A stretch of DNA of 64,000 bases from Flavobacterium sasangense DSM 21067 (GTDB lineage: Bacteria; Bacteroidota; Bacteroidia; Flavobacteriales; Flavobacteriaceae): positions 62,001 through 126,000 of the forward strand of contig NZ_JMLU01000005.1 in assembly GCF_000686885.1 (NCBI RefSeq), read 5' to 3'. The notes under the pieces were generated by a model, which worked only from the letters and a program-made list of their open reading frames with translations, was not told the origin of the DNA and searched no databases. A program made the position numbers and the translations under genes. This document shows positions 24,657-34,309 of this stretch, in pieces. The first letter of the stretch is position 1. Each line of letters starts with the position of its first letter.

Positions 24657-27434
24657 ATGAAACAAGATACTTTTTTAGATAAGTTAAGCGCCATTATTTT
24701 ATCACAATCTGATATTGAATTATCGAATTGTTTGATTGTTTTACCCAATAAAAGAGCCAAAGTATTTCTTTTAGAAAGTCTTAAAAATCAATTAGAAACA
24801 ACTTCGTTTGCTCCCACTATCATTAGTATTGAAGATTTTATTCAAGAAATTTCTGGACTTCGGACAATTGATCCAATTGAATTATTATTTGAATTCTACG
24901 AAGTTTATCTTTCTGTAACAGATAAATCCAAACAACAAACCTTTGAAGAATTTGCTACTTGGGCAAAAACTGCTATTCAAGATTTTAATGAAATCGATAG
25001 ATATTTATTAGACCCAAATCGCGTGTTCTCTTATTTAGAAGATATCGAAGCATTAAAACGTTGGGATTTACAGCCACAAGACAAAACCAAATTAATCACA
25101 ACTCATTTAGAGTTTTGGGCTAAATTGCCTTTGTATTACGAATCTTTTTACAAGCATTTATTAAAAAAAGGAATCGGTTATCAAGGTTTATTATACAGAG
25201 AAGCAGTAAATAATTTAGCTTCGTTTACCACAACCATTATCCATCAAATCTATTTTGCGGGTTTTAATGCTTTAAATCAAGCTGAAGAGCGCATATTCAA
25301 ACATTTAGCCAACGAAAACAAAGCCAAAATTTATTGGGATATCGATGAGGTATTTTTGGACGATTCCTATCACGATGCAGGTTTGTTCATTCGAAAGTTT
25401 AAAAAAGAATGGAAGCCTTTTGTTAATCAAGATTTCGAATGGGTAGTAAATCACTTTAGTGAGGAAAAAAATATTGAAATTATTGGTACTCCAAAAAGTA
25501 TTGGTCAAGCTAAAATCGTTGGGACAATAATTGAAAAAATTCAATCTGAAAACCCAAATTTAGAAAAAACCGCTGTTGTTCTTGGAGATGAAAACCTGTT
25601 GCTTCCAGTTTTGTATGGATTACCTGAAACAGTTGATGCATTGAATATTACGATGGGTTATCCGAGTAAAAATAATCCTGCACAATTGTTGATTAGTAAG
25701 TTGTTCAAGTTACATACCAATGCCAAACAGCGTAACGAAAAAAGCTATACTTTCTACTATAAAGAAGTTTTAGATATTCTGAATCATCCTTTGGTAGAAC
25801 CGTATTGTAAAGTGGAAGAAGTAGTAAAAGTGATTAATAACAACAATTTTACCTTCTTTTCGAATCAAAAATTATTCAGTTTATACGAAGAAAAATATCC
25901 GAATACAGAAAACAAATTCTTCAAATTATTATTTACACGTTGGGATGATTCAATTTCCGATATTTTAGTGAATTTGAATTCGATTTTACTAACCATAAAA
26001 TCCTATTTAAGTAACGATGATGCCGAAGAAAAAGTTACGAAAGCTTTTGTGTATTCCGTTTTTAAAACGATAAATAAATTAACCAATTATCACGAAACTT
26101 ATAATCAAATTGAAAGTTTGCCATCGCTTCAATCCATTTACAAGCAAATTATCGATTTAGCGGAAGTTTCTTTTGAAGGCGAACCTTTGAGTGGTCTTCA
26201 AGTAATGGGTGTTTTAGAGAGCCGTGTATTGGATTTTGAAAATGTGATTATTACTTCGGTAAATGAAGGTAAATTTCCTGCTGGAAAATCGCAAAATTCA
26301 TTCATTCCGTATGATGTAAAGAAAGAACTAGGTTTGCCAACTTACAAAGAAAAAGATGCGATTTATTGCTATCACTTTTATCATTTGTTGTTGCGTGCAA
26401 AAAATGTGTGGTTACTTTATAATACCGATAACGAAGGAATCGATGCTGGAGAAAAAAGCCGTTTTATTACCCAATTGGAAATCGAGAAACAACCAAAACA
26501 CAATATCATAAGTACAATTTATAACGCGGTTTTACCCGAAAAAGCATACGAACCCGTTACCATTCCAAAAACCGATAAAATTCTAGCACGTTTGCACGAA
26601 ATTGCAACGGATAAAGGATTTTCACCATCGTCGTTGACGAATTATATTCGAAATCCGTTACAGTTTTACATGCAACGTATTTTGCGCATCAACGAAGCGG
26701 ATGAAGTGGAAGAAAACATCGCAGTGAATACTTTGGGTACCATTATTCACAATGCTTTGGAAGAATTGTATACGCCCTATTTGAATCAGTTTTTGGCATT
26801 GCATCACATTGAAGCGATGGAAGCTAAAATTAATGAAGTCATTCTAAAACATTTCAAAGAAATTTACAAAGAAGGTGAAATTACCAAAGGAAAAAACCTA
26901 TTGGCGTTTGAAGTAGCGAAACGAAATGTTTACAATTTTCTACAATTGGAAAAGAAAGACATCGAAGAAGGTCAAGCCATAAAAGTATTGCTATTAGAAG
27001 CTAGTTTGTCTTGTGAAATCGAAGTGAAATCTTTACCCTTTCCAATAAAAATCGCAGGTAAAGTCGACCGAATTGAAGAGCGCGATGGCACTATCAGAAT
27101 CATCGATTACAAAACTGGAAAAGTAGATGGAAACAGCTTAAAAATTCAAGATTTTGGTGATTTGACTTCGGATATAAAAAATGAAAAAATCATTCAGTTG
27201 TTGTGCTATGCTTTGATGTTTGAAAATCACGAATTAAAACAAAATAGAGAAGTTTCAGCAGGAATTGTTTCGTTCAAAAACATGAAAAACGGTTTTTTAC
27301 CTTTCGGATTAGGAAAAGGGAAAGAGGCTGAACTTGTTATTTCAAATGATATTTTAGAAGATTTTAAATCGGAATTAGAAAAATTGATTGTAGAAATTTT
27401 CAATCCAGAAATTCCGTTTAAAGAAAAAGTATAA
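24657..27434 (+). CDS. AddB-like PD-(D/E)XK nuclease, helicase-like
   Basis: 925 residues. The N-terminal part looks like an inactivated superfamily I helicase (LIVLPNKRAKVFLLESL near residue 24; VLESRVLDFENVIITSVNEGKFP near 525-547). The C-terminal nuclease domain shows SPSSLTNYIRNPLQFYMQ (about 660), LGTIIHNALEELY and GKVDRIEERDGTIRIIDYKTG (about 800-820), the PD-(D/E)XK core. This is the AddB-type partner of the helicase-nuclease at 18667. In many relatives the two genes are adjacent; here kbl and the OmpA gene are between them. No cysteine cluster for the FeS centre of Bacillus AddB is visible. Confidence 0.85.
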   Translation: MKQDTFLDKLSAIILSQSDIELSNCLIVLPNKRAKVFLLESLKNQLETTSFAPTIISIEDFIQEISGLRTIDPIELLFEFYEVYLSVTDKSKQQTFEEFATWAKTAIQDFNEIDRYLLDPNRVFSYLEDIEALKRWDLQPQDKTKLITTHLEFWAKLPLYYESFYKHLLKKGIGYQGLLYREAVNNLASFTTTIIHQIYFAGFNALNQAEERIFKHLANENKAKIYWDIDEVFLDDSYHDAGLFIRKFKKEWKPFVNQDFEWVVNHFSEEKNIEIIGTPKSIGQAKIVGTIIEKIQSENPNLEKTAVVLGDENLLLPVLYGLPETVDALNITMGYPSKNNPAQLLISKLFKLHTNAKQRNEKSYTFYYKEVLDILNHPLVEPYCKVEEVVKVINNNNFTFFSNQKLFSLYEEKYPNTENKFFKLLFTRWDDSISDILVNLNSILLTIKSYLSNDDAEEKVTKAFVYSVFKTINKLTNYHETYNQIESLPSLQSIYKQIIDLAEVSFEGEPLSGLQVMGVLESRVLDFENVIITSVNEGKFPAGKSQNSFIPYDVKKELGLPTYKEKDAIYCYHFYHLLLRAKNVWLLYNTDNEGIDAGEKSRFITQLEIEKQPKHNIISTIYNAVLPEKAYEPVTIPKTDKILARLHEIATDKGFSPSSLTNYIRNPLQFYMQRILRINEADEVEENIAVNTLGTIIHNALEELYTPYLNQFLALHHIEAMEAKINEVILKHFKEIYKEGEITKGKNLLAFEVAKRNVYNFLQLEKKDIEEGQAIKVLLLEASLSCEIEVKSLPFPIKIAGKVDRIEERDGTIRIIDYKTGKVDGNSLKIQDFGDLTSDIKNEKIIQLLCYALMFENHELKQNREVSAGIVSFKNMKNGFLPFGLGKGKEAELVISNDILEDFKSELEKLIVEIFNPEIPFKEKV

Positions 27435-27492
27435 TTGAAATAAAACCTTGCGAATTTTGCGAAAAAACTTTGTGTTCTTTGCATTTAAATAA

Positions 27493-28275
27493 CTAAACCC
27501 TTTTCAAAAATCCACTCAAAACCGCTAACAATTCCGATTGATTTTCAAAGTGACTCATGTGGCCGTCTTCAAAAGTGGTGAGTTGTACTTGTGTGCCTTC
27601 GATTTGTTCTAAATTGTCATCATAATTTAAAACTGGGTCTTTTTTACCCAGAATAAGTTGAATCGGATAAGGCGCAAAGTGCAAAATAACTTCGCGATCT
27701 TTTCTGATTTTCATGCCTTCCAATGCAGCAACAATTCCTTGAAGAGGTGTTTTTAAAGCTTCTAATTTTACTTCTTCGATAATATCTGTCAAACGCTCGC
27801 GATTGTCTTCACTGAACAAATTAGCAATACTCATGCGAATGAATGCCGAATAATTTTGTTTCACTGCTACAATAGCTCTATCACGATTTGCTTTTCGTTC
27901 GTCGCTATCAGCTCTTGAAGTGGAGTTTTGTAATACAATTCCTTTGACATTGTCAGGATACAATTCGGCGAAAGCTAACGCCACATAACCGCCCATTGAA
28001 TGCCCAATTAAAACCGCTTTTCTAATTTTTAGTTCGTGTAATACGTGATGCACCATATCGGCTTGGTCTTCCATGGTGTGGACATAACCCAAACATTCCG
28101 TTTCGCCATGACCTAACAAATCGATAGTAATGATGCGGTGTTTCTTCACCAATTCAGGAATAAACGCCCTCCACATCGATTGATTTTCCAAAAAACCATG
28201 CAACAAAACCACAGCCGTTCCTTTTCCTTGGTCGGTGTAACTGATTTTGGTGTTTTTGAAGGTGGTTGTTTTCAT
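27493..28275 (-). CDS. alpha/beta hydrolase
   Basis: 260 residues from ATG 28275 (MKTTTFKNTKISY); the frame runs 12 codons further upstream but that part does not fit the family. The fold's landmarks are VLLHGFLENQSMW (oxyanion region), the nucleophile elbow IGHSMGGYVAL (Ser about residue 87), an Asp in GKKDPVLNY and the His in EDGHMSHFEN. No signal peptide. The substrate (ester, lactone or similar) is unknown. It converges on the AddB-like gene with 58 bases between them. Confidence 0.88.
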   Translation of the reverse strand: MKTTTFKNTKISYTDQGKGTAVVLLHGFLENQSMWRAFIPELVKKHRIITIDLLGHGETECLGYVHTMEDQADMVHHVLHELKIRKAVLIGHSMGGYVALAFAELYPDNVKGIVLQNSTSRADSDERKANRDRAIVAVKQNYSAFIRMSIANLFSEDNRERLTDIIEEVKLEALKTPLQGIVAALEGMKIRKDREVILHFAPYPIQLILGKKDPVLNYDDNLEQIEGTQVQLTTFEDGHMSHFENQSELLAVLSGFLKRV

Positions 28276-28351
28276 GAGGGCAAAGGTAGAGTTTAAACGC
28301 AAAGAGCGCAAAGTTTTTTCGCGAAGTGCGAAAGGATTTTCTCAACACAAA

Positions 28352-28410
28352 CTTGTCATTCCAGAGGAATCTCATAAAGAGATGCTTTCAGTAGGACAAG
28401 ATTGAGTATA
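28352..28410. repeat. palindromic intergenic element
   Basis: CTTGTC...GGACAAG ends enclose a TTCCAGAGGAA hairpin and GAATCTCATAAAGAGATGC. It is of the same general type as the elements at 7554 and 28846 (outer TTGTC/GACAA ends with inner hairpins) but is a different sequence. Confidence 0.45.
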
Positions 28411-28444
28411 AAAACGTATTTTAGCACTATAAAATCATTCTCTC

Positions 28445-28837
28445 ATGTTCACTATCCAACAAATCCATGAAGCGCACGCCAAAGTAAAAAGCGGTGCCGA
28501 TTTTCCAAAATACATGCAAGACATTATTGTGCTTGGTGTTACTTCTTTCGAAACGTTTGTGTTTGATAATCATACCCATTATTTTGGAAAAGATAATTTT
28601 CAAACGTCATCAGAAGGTTTTTCAGAAACCTTAACTATTGCTGATGAAAGCAACGTTGCGCAATTCAAATCCGACTTAAAATCGCACCAACAAGGCAACA
28701 CCGATTATATGACGTTTTTAAACGATTGCGCCAAATCGGGCGTTGAAAAATGGGTTGTGGTAATGGATAAAATGACTTGCAGTTATTATGACAAAGCTGG
28801 GAATGAAATGGTAGTTGAAGTGATTCCATTGGTTTAG
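28445..28837 (+). CDS. DUF1398 family protein
   Basis: 130 residues, no signal peptide, so cytoplasmic. The pattern AHAKVKSGADFPKYMQDI, GVTSFETFVFDNHTHYFGKD, and the C-terminal GVEKWVVVMDKMTCSYYDKAGNEMV in short blocks matches the DUF1398 (YbcV-like) family. No function is known for it. It stands alone between two repeat elements. Confidence 0.75.
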   Translation: MFTIQQIHEAHAKVKSGADFPKYMQDIIVLGVTSFETFVFDNHTHYFGKDNFQTSSEGFSETLTIADESNVAQFKSDLKSHQQGNTDYMTFLNDCAKSGVEKWVVVMDKMTCSYYDKAGNEMVVEVIPLV

Positions 28838-28845
28838 TTTGGTTT

Positions 28846-28913
28846 TGTCATTCTGAACTCGTTTCAGAATCTTTTAATGAAGAAGAGAAGCTGAAACAAG
28901 TTCAGCTTGACAA
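28846..28913. repeat. REP-like double-hairpin intergenic repeat, copy 2 (reverse orientation)
   Basis: TTCTGAACTCGTTTCAGAA and AGCTGAAACAAGTTCAGCT, enclosed by TTGTCA...TGACAA. Its reverse complement matches the element at 7554-7628 apart from a few bases in the loops and the spacer. Confidence 0.75.
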
Positions 28914-28921
28914 ATAAGGAT

Positions 28922-28951
28922 AAAAAAACGGCTCACATTTCTGCAAGCCGT
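28922..28951 (-). terminator. terminator of the aminopeptidase P gene
   Basis: ACGGCT and AGCCGT pair, and on the minus strand the stem is followed by seven T residues. It is 30 bases after the stop at 28983. Confidence 0.65.
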
Positions 28952-28982
28952 CTATACTGTAAACTGAGACTGAGACTGAAAA

Positions 28983-30275
28983 CTAACTATTCATTATCGC
29001 TTCAATTTCCTCAATTTCAATTGGAATATTGCGCATTAAATTAAACGCAGCACCTTTTTCTTGAATTACCATATCGTCTTCTAAACGAATACCAAAACCT
29101 TCTTTCGGAATGTAAATTCCTGGCTCAACGGTGAACACCATATTGGCTTGCATAGGTTCGTGCAATAATCCGTAATCGTGCGTGTCTAATCCCATGTGGT
29201 GCGAAGTGCCGTGCATGAAATATTTTTTATACGCTGGCCAATCTGGATTTTCGTTTTGCACATCAGCTTTATCGATTAATCCTAAACCAAGCAATTCTGA
29301 AGTCATGATTTTACCCACTTCTACATGATATTGTTTCCATAATGTACCTGGAACCAACATTTTTGTAGCTTCGTTTTTCACATTTAAAACGGCATTGTAA
29401 ACCGCTTTTTGTCTATCCGTAAAACGACCCGAAACTGGAACCATACGCGTCATATCACTTGAATAATTCGCATATTCTGCTCCAACGTCTAATAAAATTA
29501 AATCGCCAGCTTTACATTGTTGGTTGTTTTCGATATAGTGCAACACATTTGCGTTATTTCCGGAAGCAATAATTGGCGTGTAAGCAAAACCTTTCGAACG
29601 ATTTCTTAAAAATTCATGAGCAAATTCGGCTTCGATTTCGTACTCCATAACACCTGGTTTTACGAAATTCAAAACTCTTCTAAAACCTTTTTCGGTAATA
29701 TCACAAGCTTTTTGGATTAAATCCAATTCCTCACTTTCTTTAACCGAACGCAATCTTTGTAAAATAGGATTCGATTTTTCTACTTTGTGTGCTGGATAAT
29801 TTTCTTTCCACCATTTGATAAAACGCGCTTCACGAGTTTCAGTTTCAATAACCGCTCTGTAATGTTCGTTAGTGTTGATGTAAATCGTATCGGCATACGC
29901 CATGATTTCTTTCAACGTTTTGTGGAAATCTTGTAACCAAATCACCGATTTAATTCCAGAAACTTCGAAAGCTCTTTCTTTAGTAAGTTTTTCACCTTCC
30001 CAAATGGCAATGTGCTCATTCGTTTCTTTTAAGAATAAAATTTCTTTCAAATGTTCGTAAGGTGCATCTGGAAAAAGCAATAAAATACTTTCTTCTTGGT
30101 CTACGCCAGATAAATATAAAATATCTCTATGTTGTGCAAAAGGCAATGTGCTATCAGCACTTACGGGATAAATATCGTTTGAATTGAATACCGCAACACT
30201 ATTAGGTTTCATTTGAGTCGTAAATTTAGCTCTGTTTTTCACGTACAAATTGCGGTCTATTTGATGGTATTTCAT
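28983..30275 (-). CDS. aminopeptidase P family protein (Xaa-Pro aminopeptidase)
   Basis: 430 residues. It removes N-terminal residues before proline. N-terminal creatinase-like domain (about 1-170) and C-terminal pita-bread domain with two metals. Ligands are visible: Asp in LLDVGAEYANYSSDMTRMV (two Asp, about 260 and 271), His in HGTSHHMGLDTHD (about 353), Glu in VFTVEPGIYIP (about 381) and Glu in GIRLEDDMV (about 397). No signal peptide. It diverges from the BNR-repeat gene. Confidence 0.93.
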   Translation of the reverse strand: MKYHQIDRNLYVKNRAKFTTQMKPNSVAVFNSNDIYPVSADSTLPFAQHRDILYLSGVDQEESILLLFPDAPYEHLKEILFLKETNEHIAIWEGEKLTKERAFEVSGIKSVIWLQDFHKTLKEIMAYADTIYINTNEHYRAVIETETREARFIKWWKENYPAHKVEKSNPILQRLRSVKESEELDLIQKACDITEKGFRRVLNFVKPGVMEYEIEAEFAHEFLRNRSKGFAYTPIIASGNNANVLHYIENNQQCKAGDLILLDVGAEYANYSSDMTRMVPVSGRFTDRQKAVYNAVLNVKNEATKMLVPGTLWKQYHVEVGKIMTSELLGLGLIDKADVQNENPDWPAYKKYFMHGTSHHMGLDTHDYGLLHEPMQANMVFTVEPGIYIPKEGFGIRLEDDMVIQEKGAAFNLMRNIPIEIEEIEAIMNS

Positions 30276-30390
30276 GATGTAAATGTTTTGTTCTCCAAAA
30301 TTAATAAGATAAAAATGAAAAGTTGTTAAATACTTTAGAAATTTTGTAGAAGTGCAATGTTTTGGCTAATTTTCAACAAATTTTTTCGAG

Positions 30391-33168
30391 ATGAAGCAAA
30401 TTACTATCCTGTTTTTATTGATTGTGCAATCGACAATCGCTCAAAATTCGTTGTTTAATCAAGTGGAAGCTAAAAATATCGGACCAACCATCATGAGTGG
30501 TCGTGTGGTTGATTTAGCTGTAAATCCAAAAAATCCAACCGAGTTTTACGTGGCTTATGCTACAGGCGGTCTTTGGTATACCAATAACAACGGGACTTCT
30601 TTTTCGCCTGTGATGGATTCGGCGGAAACGGTAAATTGTGGTTCCGTTACAGTGGATTGGAATTCGGGAACTATTTGGGTTGGAACAGGCGAGGTGAATG
30701 CTTCGCGTTCGTCTTATGCTGGAGTTGGAGTTTTAAAATCTTCGGATAAAGGCAAAACTTGGGAAAATTTAGGATTAAAAGATTCGCATCACATTAGCAG
30801 AATTTGGGTCAACCCAAGTAATTTAAATGAAATTGTCGTGGCTGCTGTCGGACATTTATATACAACTAACAAAGAACGTGGGATTTATAAGTCAACTGAT
30901 GGTGGAAAATCTTGGAAACAAACTTTATTTGTAGCGGAAGATGCTGGAATTATTGATTTAGCGGTTTCGAAAACTAATCCTAAAATCATGTTTGCGGCAT
31001 CTTGGCAAAAAGATAGAAAAGCGTGGCACTTTGATGGTGATGGTGAAAAATCGGGTATTTATAAGAGTGAAGACGGCGGAACTTCTTGGAAATTGATTAC
31101 TACAAAAGAAAGCGGATTTCCTGCGAATGAAGGTGTGGGAAGAATTGGTTTGGCACTATTCAATGAAAATGTAATTTATGCCGTTGTTGATAATCAGAAC
31201 AAACGACCAAAAACAGCTTCAAAAAATAAATTGACCACAATGTTGTCAACTCCAGGTGCGGATTTCATGGAAATTTCGAATAAAGAATTGAACATTGCTT
31301 TGAAAGAAAGTGGTTTTAGAGATAAATATCGTGCTGAAAACATTAAAAATTGGGTTGCCGATAATAATATGGAGCCAAAAGAAGTTTTAGCTGTTTTATC
31401 TGACGCGAATAAAGCGTTGTTTGAAACCGAAGTAATTGGTTGCGAAGTCTACAAATCAGAAGACGGTGGAAAATCTTGGAATAAAACGAATCAGAATTAT
31501 ATAGACGATATGTTTTACACGTATGGCTATTATTTCGCGAACATTTCGGTAGATGATAAAAATCAAAATCGTGTTTACATTGGTGGTGTTCCGTTATTGT
31601 TTTCGGAAGATGGAGGAAAAACGTTCACAGCCATTTCAAAAGAAAATGTACATGCCGATCATCATGTAACATGGATAAATCCAGAAAATCCAAATCACAT
31701 TATCAACGGGAATGATGGAGGTGTGAATATTTCATACGATAATGGAGCACATTGGATTAAATGCAACAATGAAGCGCTGGGTCAATTGTATGCCGTGAAT
31801 GTGGATTATCAAGAAAATTACAATGTTTATGGCGGAATGCAAGACAACGGCGTTTGGTTTGGAAATAATGAATATGCTCACTCTGTCGCTTGGCATCAAG
31901 AGGGAAAATATCCGTATCAAGAGTTAATTGGCGGCGATGGCATGCAAATTCAAATTGATAGTCGTAATCCAAATGTAGTTTTCACAGGATATCAATTTGG
32001 AAACTACTACAGAATCAATCAAAAAGAAGGTAAGTTTGATTTCATCACACCAAGAGCTCCAAAAGGAGAAAAGCCATACCGTTTCAATTGGCAAACACCG
32101 ATTTTATTGTCTTCGCACAACCAAGATATTTTGTATATGGGTTCGGAGTTTTTACATCGTTCAATGAATCAAGGCGAAACGTGGGAACGAATTTCAGGCG
32201 ATTTAACCAATGGTGCAAAAGAAGGAAATGTAGCTTTTGGAACTATTTCAACCATTTCAGAAAGTAAATTTCAATTTGGACTGCTTTATGCAGGTTCTGA
32301 TGATGGAAAAATTCACGTTTCGAAAGATGGTGGAGCTTCATGGCAATTGATTTCGGGTAATTTACCTCAAAGCTTATGGGTTTCAAGAGTTACGGCTTCG
32401 ACTCATAAAAAAGAAAGAGTTTATGCAACTTTAAACGGATACAGAAACGATAATTTCGAAAGTTATGCTTTTGTTTCGGACGATTTTGGAACTACTTGGA
32501 CTTCAATCTCAAATGGATTAACGCAAGCAGTTAACGTAATTGTTGAAGATTCGGCAAATGAGAATGTTTTATACATTGGAACCGATAATGGTTTGTTTAT
32601 TTCGATAGACAAAGGTGCAACTTGGCAAGATTTTTCAAACGGAATGCCAAATGTAGCAGTTCATGATGCCGTTATTCAAACGAAAGCGAAAGAATTAATC
32701 GTTGGAACTCACGGACGTTCGATTTATAAAATGGACATTTCTAAAGTTCAGGAATTAACGAAAGATGTTTTAGCTAAAAACCTGCATTTATTCAAAGTAA
32801 ACGATAGAACAAAATCCGATCGTTGGGGAACTCAAAGCTACGCTTGGGGAAAACCGAGTGAGCCATCGCAAACAATTTGGTTTTATGCTAATGCAGATGG
32901 AATTGTGAATGTTTCGATTGCGAATGAAGCAGGATTGGTGGTTCACACTCAAAAAGTTGAAGCTAAAAAAGGATTGAATTCGTTTAATTTTGATTATTCG
33001 ATGACAAAAAATGTTGCGGATAATTGGAATAAAAAAGATAAGAATATCAAAATCAAAGAAGCTGAAAACAAGAAGTTTTATTTGCCAATTGGGAAATTTA
33101 AGCTTACGATTTCAAAAGATAAAATTTCAGAAAGCAAATCATTCGAAATTTTAAATCCTAAAAAATAG
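30391..33168 (+). CDS. exported BNR/Asp-box repeat protein (sortilin-like propeller)
   Basis: 925 residues. The signal peptide (MKQITILFLLIVQSTIAQ) targets it for export. About ten Asp-boxes of the form S.D.G.TW are spread along residues 100-760 (SSDKGKTWE, STDGGKSWK, SEDGGTSWK, SKDGGASWQ, SIDKGATWQ and others), predicting multi-bladed beta-propellers as in VPS10/sortilin-like and glycosyl hydrolase-like proteins. The C-terminal 150 residues form a beta domain ending FKLTISKDKISESKSFEIL; no T9SS sorting domain is seen. Catalytic residues of sialidases are not evident, so the hydrolase label often given to this family is unsupported. Confidence 0.85.
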   Translation: MKQITILFLLIVQSTIAQNSLFNQVEAKNIGPTIMSGRVVDLAVNPKNPTEFYVAYATGGLWYTNNNGTSFSPVMDSAETVNCGSVTVDWNSGTIWVGTGEVNASRSSYAGVGVLKSSDKGKTWENLGLKDSHHISRIWVNPSNLNEIVVAAVGHLYTTNKERGIYKSTDGGKSWKQTLFVAEDAGIIDLAVSKTNPKIMFAASWQKDRKAWHFDGDGEKSGIYKSEDGGTSWKLITTKESGFPANEGVGRIGLALFNENVIYAVVDNQNKRPKTASKNKLTTMLSTPGADFMEISNKELNIALKESGFRDKYRAENIKNWVADNNMEPKEVLAVLSDANKALFETEVIGCEVYKSEDGGKSWNKTNQNYIDDMFYTYGYYFANISVDDKNQNRVYIGGVPLLFSEDGGKTFTAISKENVHADHHVTWINPENPNHIINGNDGGVNISYDNGAHWIKCNNEALGQLYAVNVDYQENYNVYGGMQDNGVWFGNNEYAHSVAWHQEGKYPYQELIGGDGMQIQIDSRNPNVVFTGYQFGNYYRINQKEGKFDFITPRAPKGEKPYRFNWQTPILLSSHNQDILYMGSEFLHRSMNQGETWERISGDLTNGAKEGNVAFGTISTISESKFQFGLLYAGSDDGKIHVSKDGGASWQLISGNLPQSLWVSRVTASTHKKERVYATLNGYRNDNFESYAFVSDDFGTTWTSISNGLTQAVNVIVEDSANENVLYIGTDNGLFISIDKGATWQDFSNGMPNVAVHDAVIQTKAKELIVGTHGRSIYKMDISKVQELTKDVLAKNLHLFKVNDRTKSDRWGTQSYAWGKPSEPSQTIWFYANADGIVNVSIANEAGLVVHTQKVEAKKGLNSFNFDYSMTKNVADNWNKKDKNIKIKEAENKKFYLPIGKFKLTISKDKISESKSFEILNPKK

Positions 33169-33258
33169 TTAAAAAGGCATACTATTTGCTGTAATATTTA
33201 CGTTAGTTGATTAAGCAGATGTTTTAAATTTACTATTTCAAACGTTAATTTTGATTTT

Positions 33259-34131
33259 ATGAAAAGAATTGTTGGATTTTTTTTGATTTTAGTTTCTGTT
33301 TTTTCTTTTTTCTCTTGTGAGGATGAAGATGATACGGTGAACGAACCCTATTTAATTGTAAAATTCAAATTTGATCCTAATCAAGTGCGTTTGAATAATT
33401 TGGGTCAACCAGCTGCAATTCCAACGGGTCATGCTGCTCAATCTCCAGATTTTAGTAAAATTAGTGCTCATTATTTTGAATTGGCTCCAAATGCTTACAC
33501 CCAATTAACTCAGGGAACTGTTTTATATCATGCTGATGAGACTACTCAAGGAGGTTCGGTTGCAATTGATTTTAGTAAAGCTGTAATTGTGGGTGAAGGA
33601 GAAGCCTTTTTAAGGATTCCTTTAAGTCAAGTTGCACAAGGAAATTATGAATATGTTCGTGTTTCTTTGGCGTATCAAGAATATGGAATTTCGGTACGAA
33701 ATAATGGTGCCGATTATCAAGGAAAGCTTGCTAGTTTTGTTGGATATAATACTTACATCACAACACATGCTATAGGTAACAATTCATTTCCTGTAAACGG
33801 AAATCGTTTGCAAGGTTACTGGGCTTTCGCTTTGACTGATTTTCCATATGCTACTTCAGGCCAAGCGCCAGCTGGTGCTACTACAGTTCCAAATCCTATT
33901 GCGTCGACTTCACCAATTCCGTCAGGTTCTTGTGTGGTAACTGGTAAATTTGCGCAAAATTTAGTCATTAACGGCAATGAAACTCGTGATGTAGTGGTTA
34001 CTTTATCATTGTCAACCAATAATAGTTTTGAGTGGCAAGAAGTAACGGCTGATGGCAAATACGAGCCTTCTATTGGTGAAAATGTTATAGATATGGGGCT
34101 AAGAGGATTGATTCCATCTTATGTGAAATAA
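33259..34131 (+). CDS. lipoprotein of unknown function
   Basis: 290 residues. Lipoprotein signal MKRIVGFFLILVSVFSFFSC (Cys20 lipidated), followed by an acidic EDEDDT stretch typical of exported Bacteroidota lipoproteins. The rest is mostly beta-strand, with FKFDPNQVRLNNLGQ, FRIPLSQVAQGNYEYVRVSL-like and VTLSLSTNNSFEWQEV segments, and looks like one or two jelly-roll or transthyretin-type domains. No family is recognised. It has no neighbours on the same strand within 170 bases. Confidence 0.72.
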   Translation: MKRIVGFFLILVSVFSFFSCEDEDDTVNEPYLIVKFKFDPNQVRLNNLGQPAAIPTGHAAQSPDFSKISAHYFELAPNAYTQLTQGTVLYHADETTQGGSVAIDFSKAVIVGEGEAFLRIPLSQVAQGNYEYVRVSLAYQEYGISVRNNGADYQGKLASFVGYNTYITTHAIGNNSFPVNGNRLQGYWAFALTDFPYATSGQAPAGATTVPNPIASTSPIPSGSCVVTGKFAQNLVINGNETRDVVVTLSLSTNNSFEWQEVTADGKYEPSIGENVIDMGLRGLIPSYVK

Positions 34132-34239
34132 TTTTTTTGCAAAAATGCTATACATTTGAATATGAAAAGCCTTTTAATCCTTTGATATTCAACAATAGTT
34201 AAACTCATTTTAAAATCATTATAAATTAGCTTCAAAAGG

Positions 34240-34270
34240 TTGTAGTTAATTTCAAATAGTCTTATTTTTG
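34240..34270 (+). promoter_or_regulatory. likely promoter of the sdh operon
   Basis: TTG at 34240-34242 and TATTTTTG at 34263-34270, 20 bases apart, 40 bases before the sdhC ATG. The spacing is at the long end of the usual range. Confidence 0.6.
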
Positions 34271-34309
34271 TTTGATTTTTTATTAAACTAGTACAATCAA
34301 ATAAAAATT

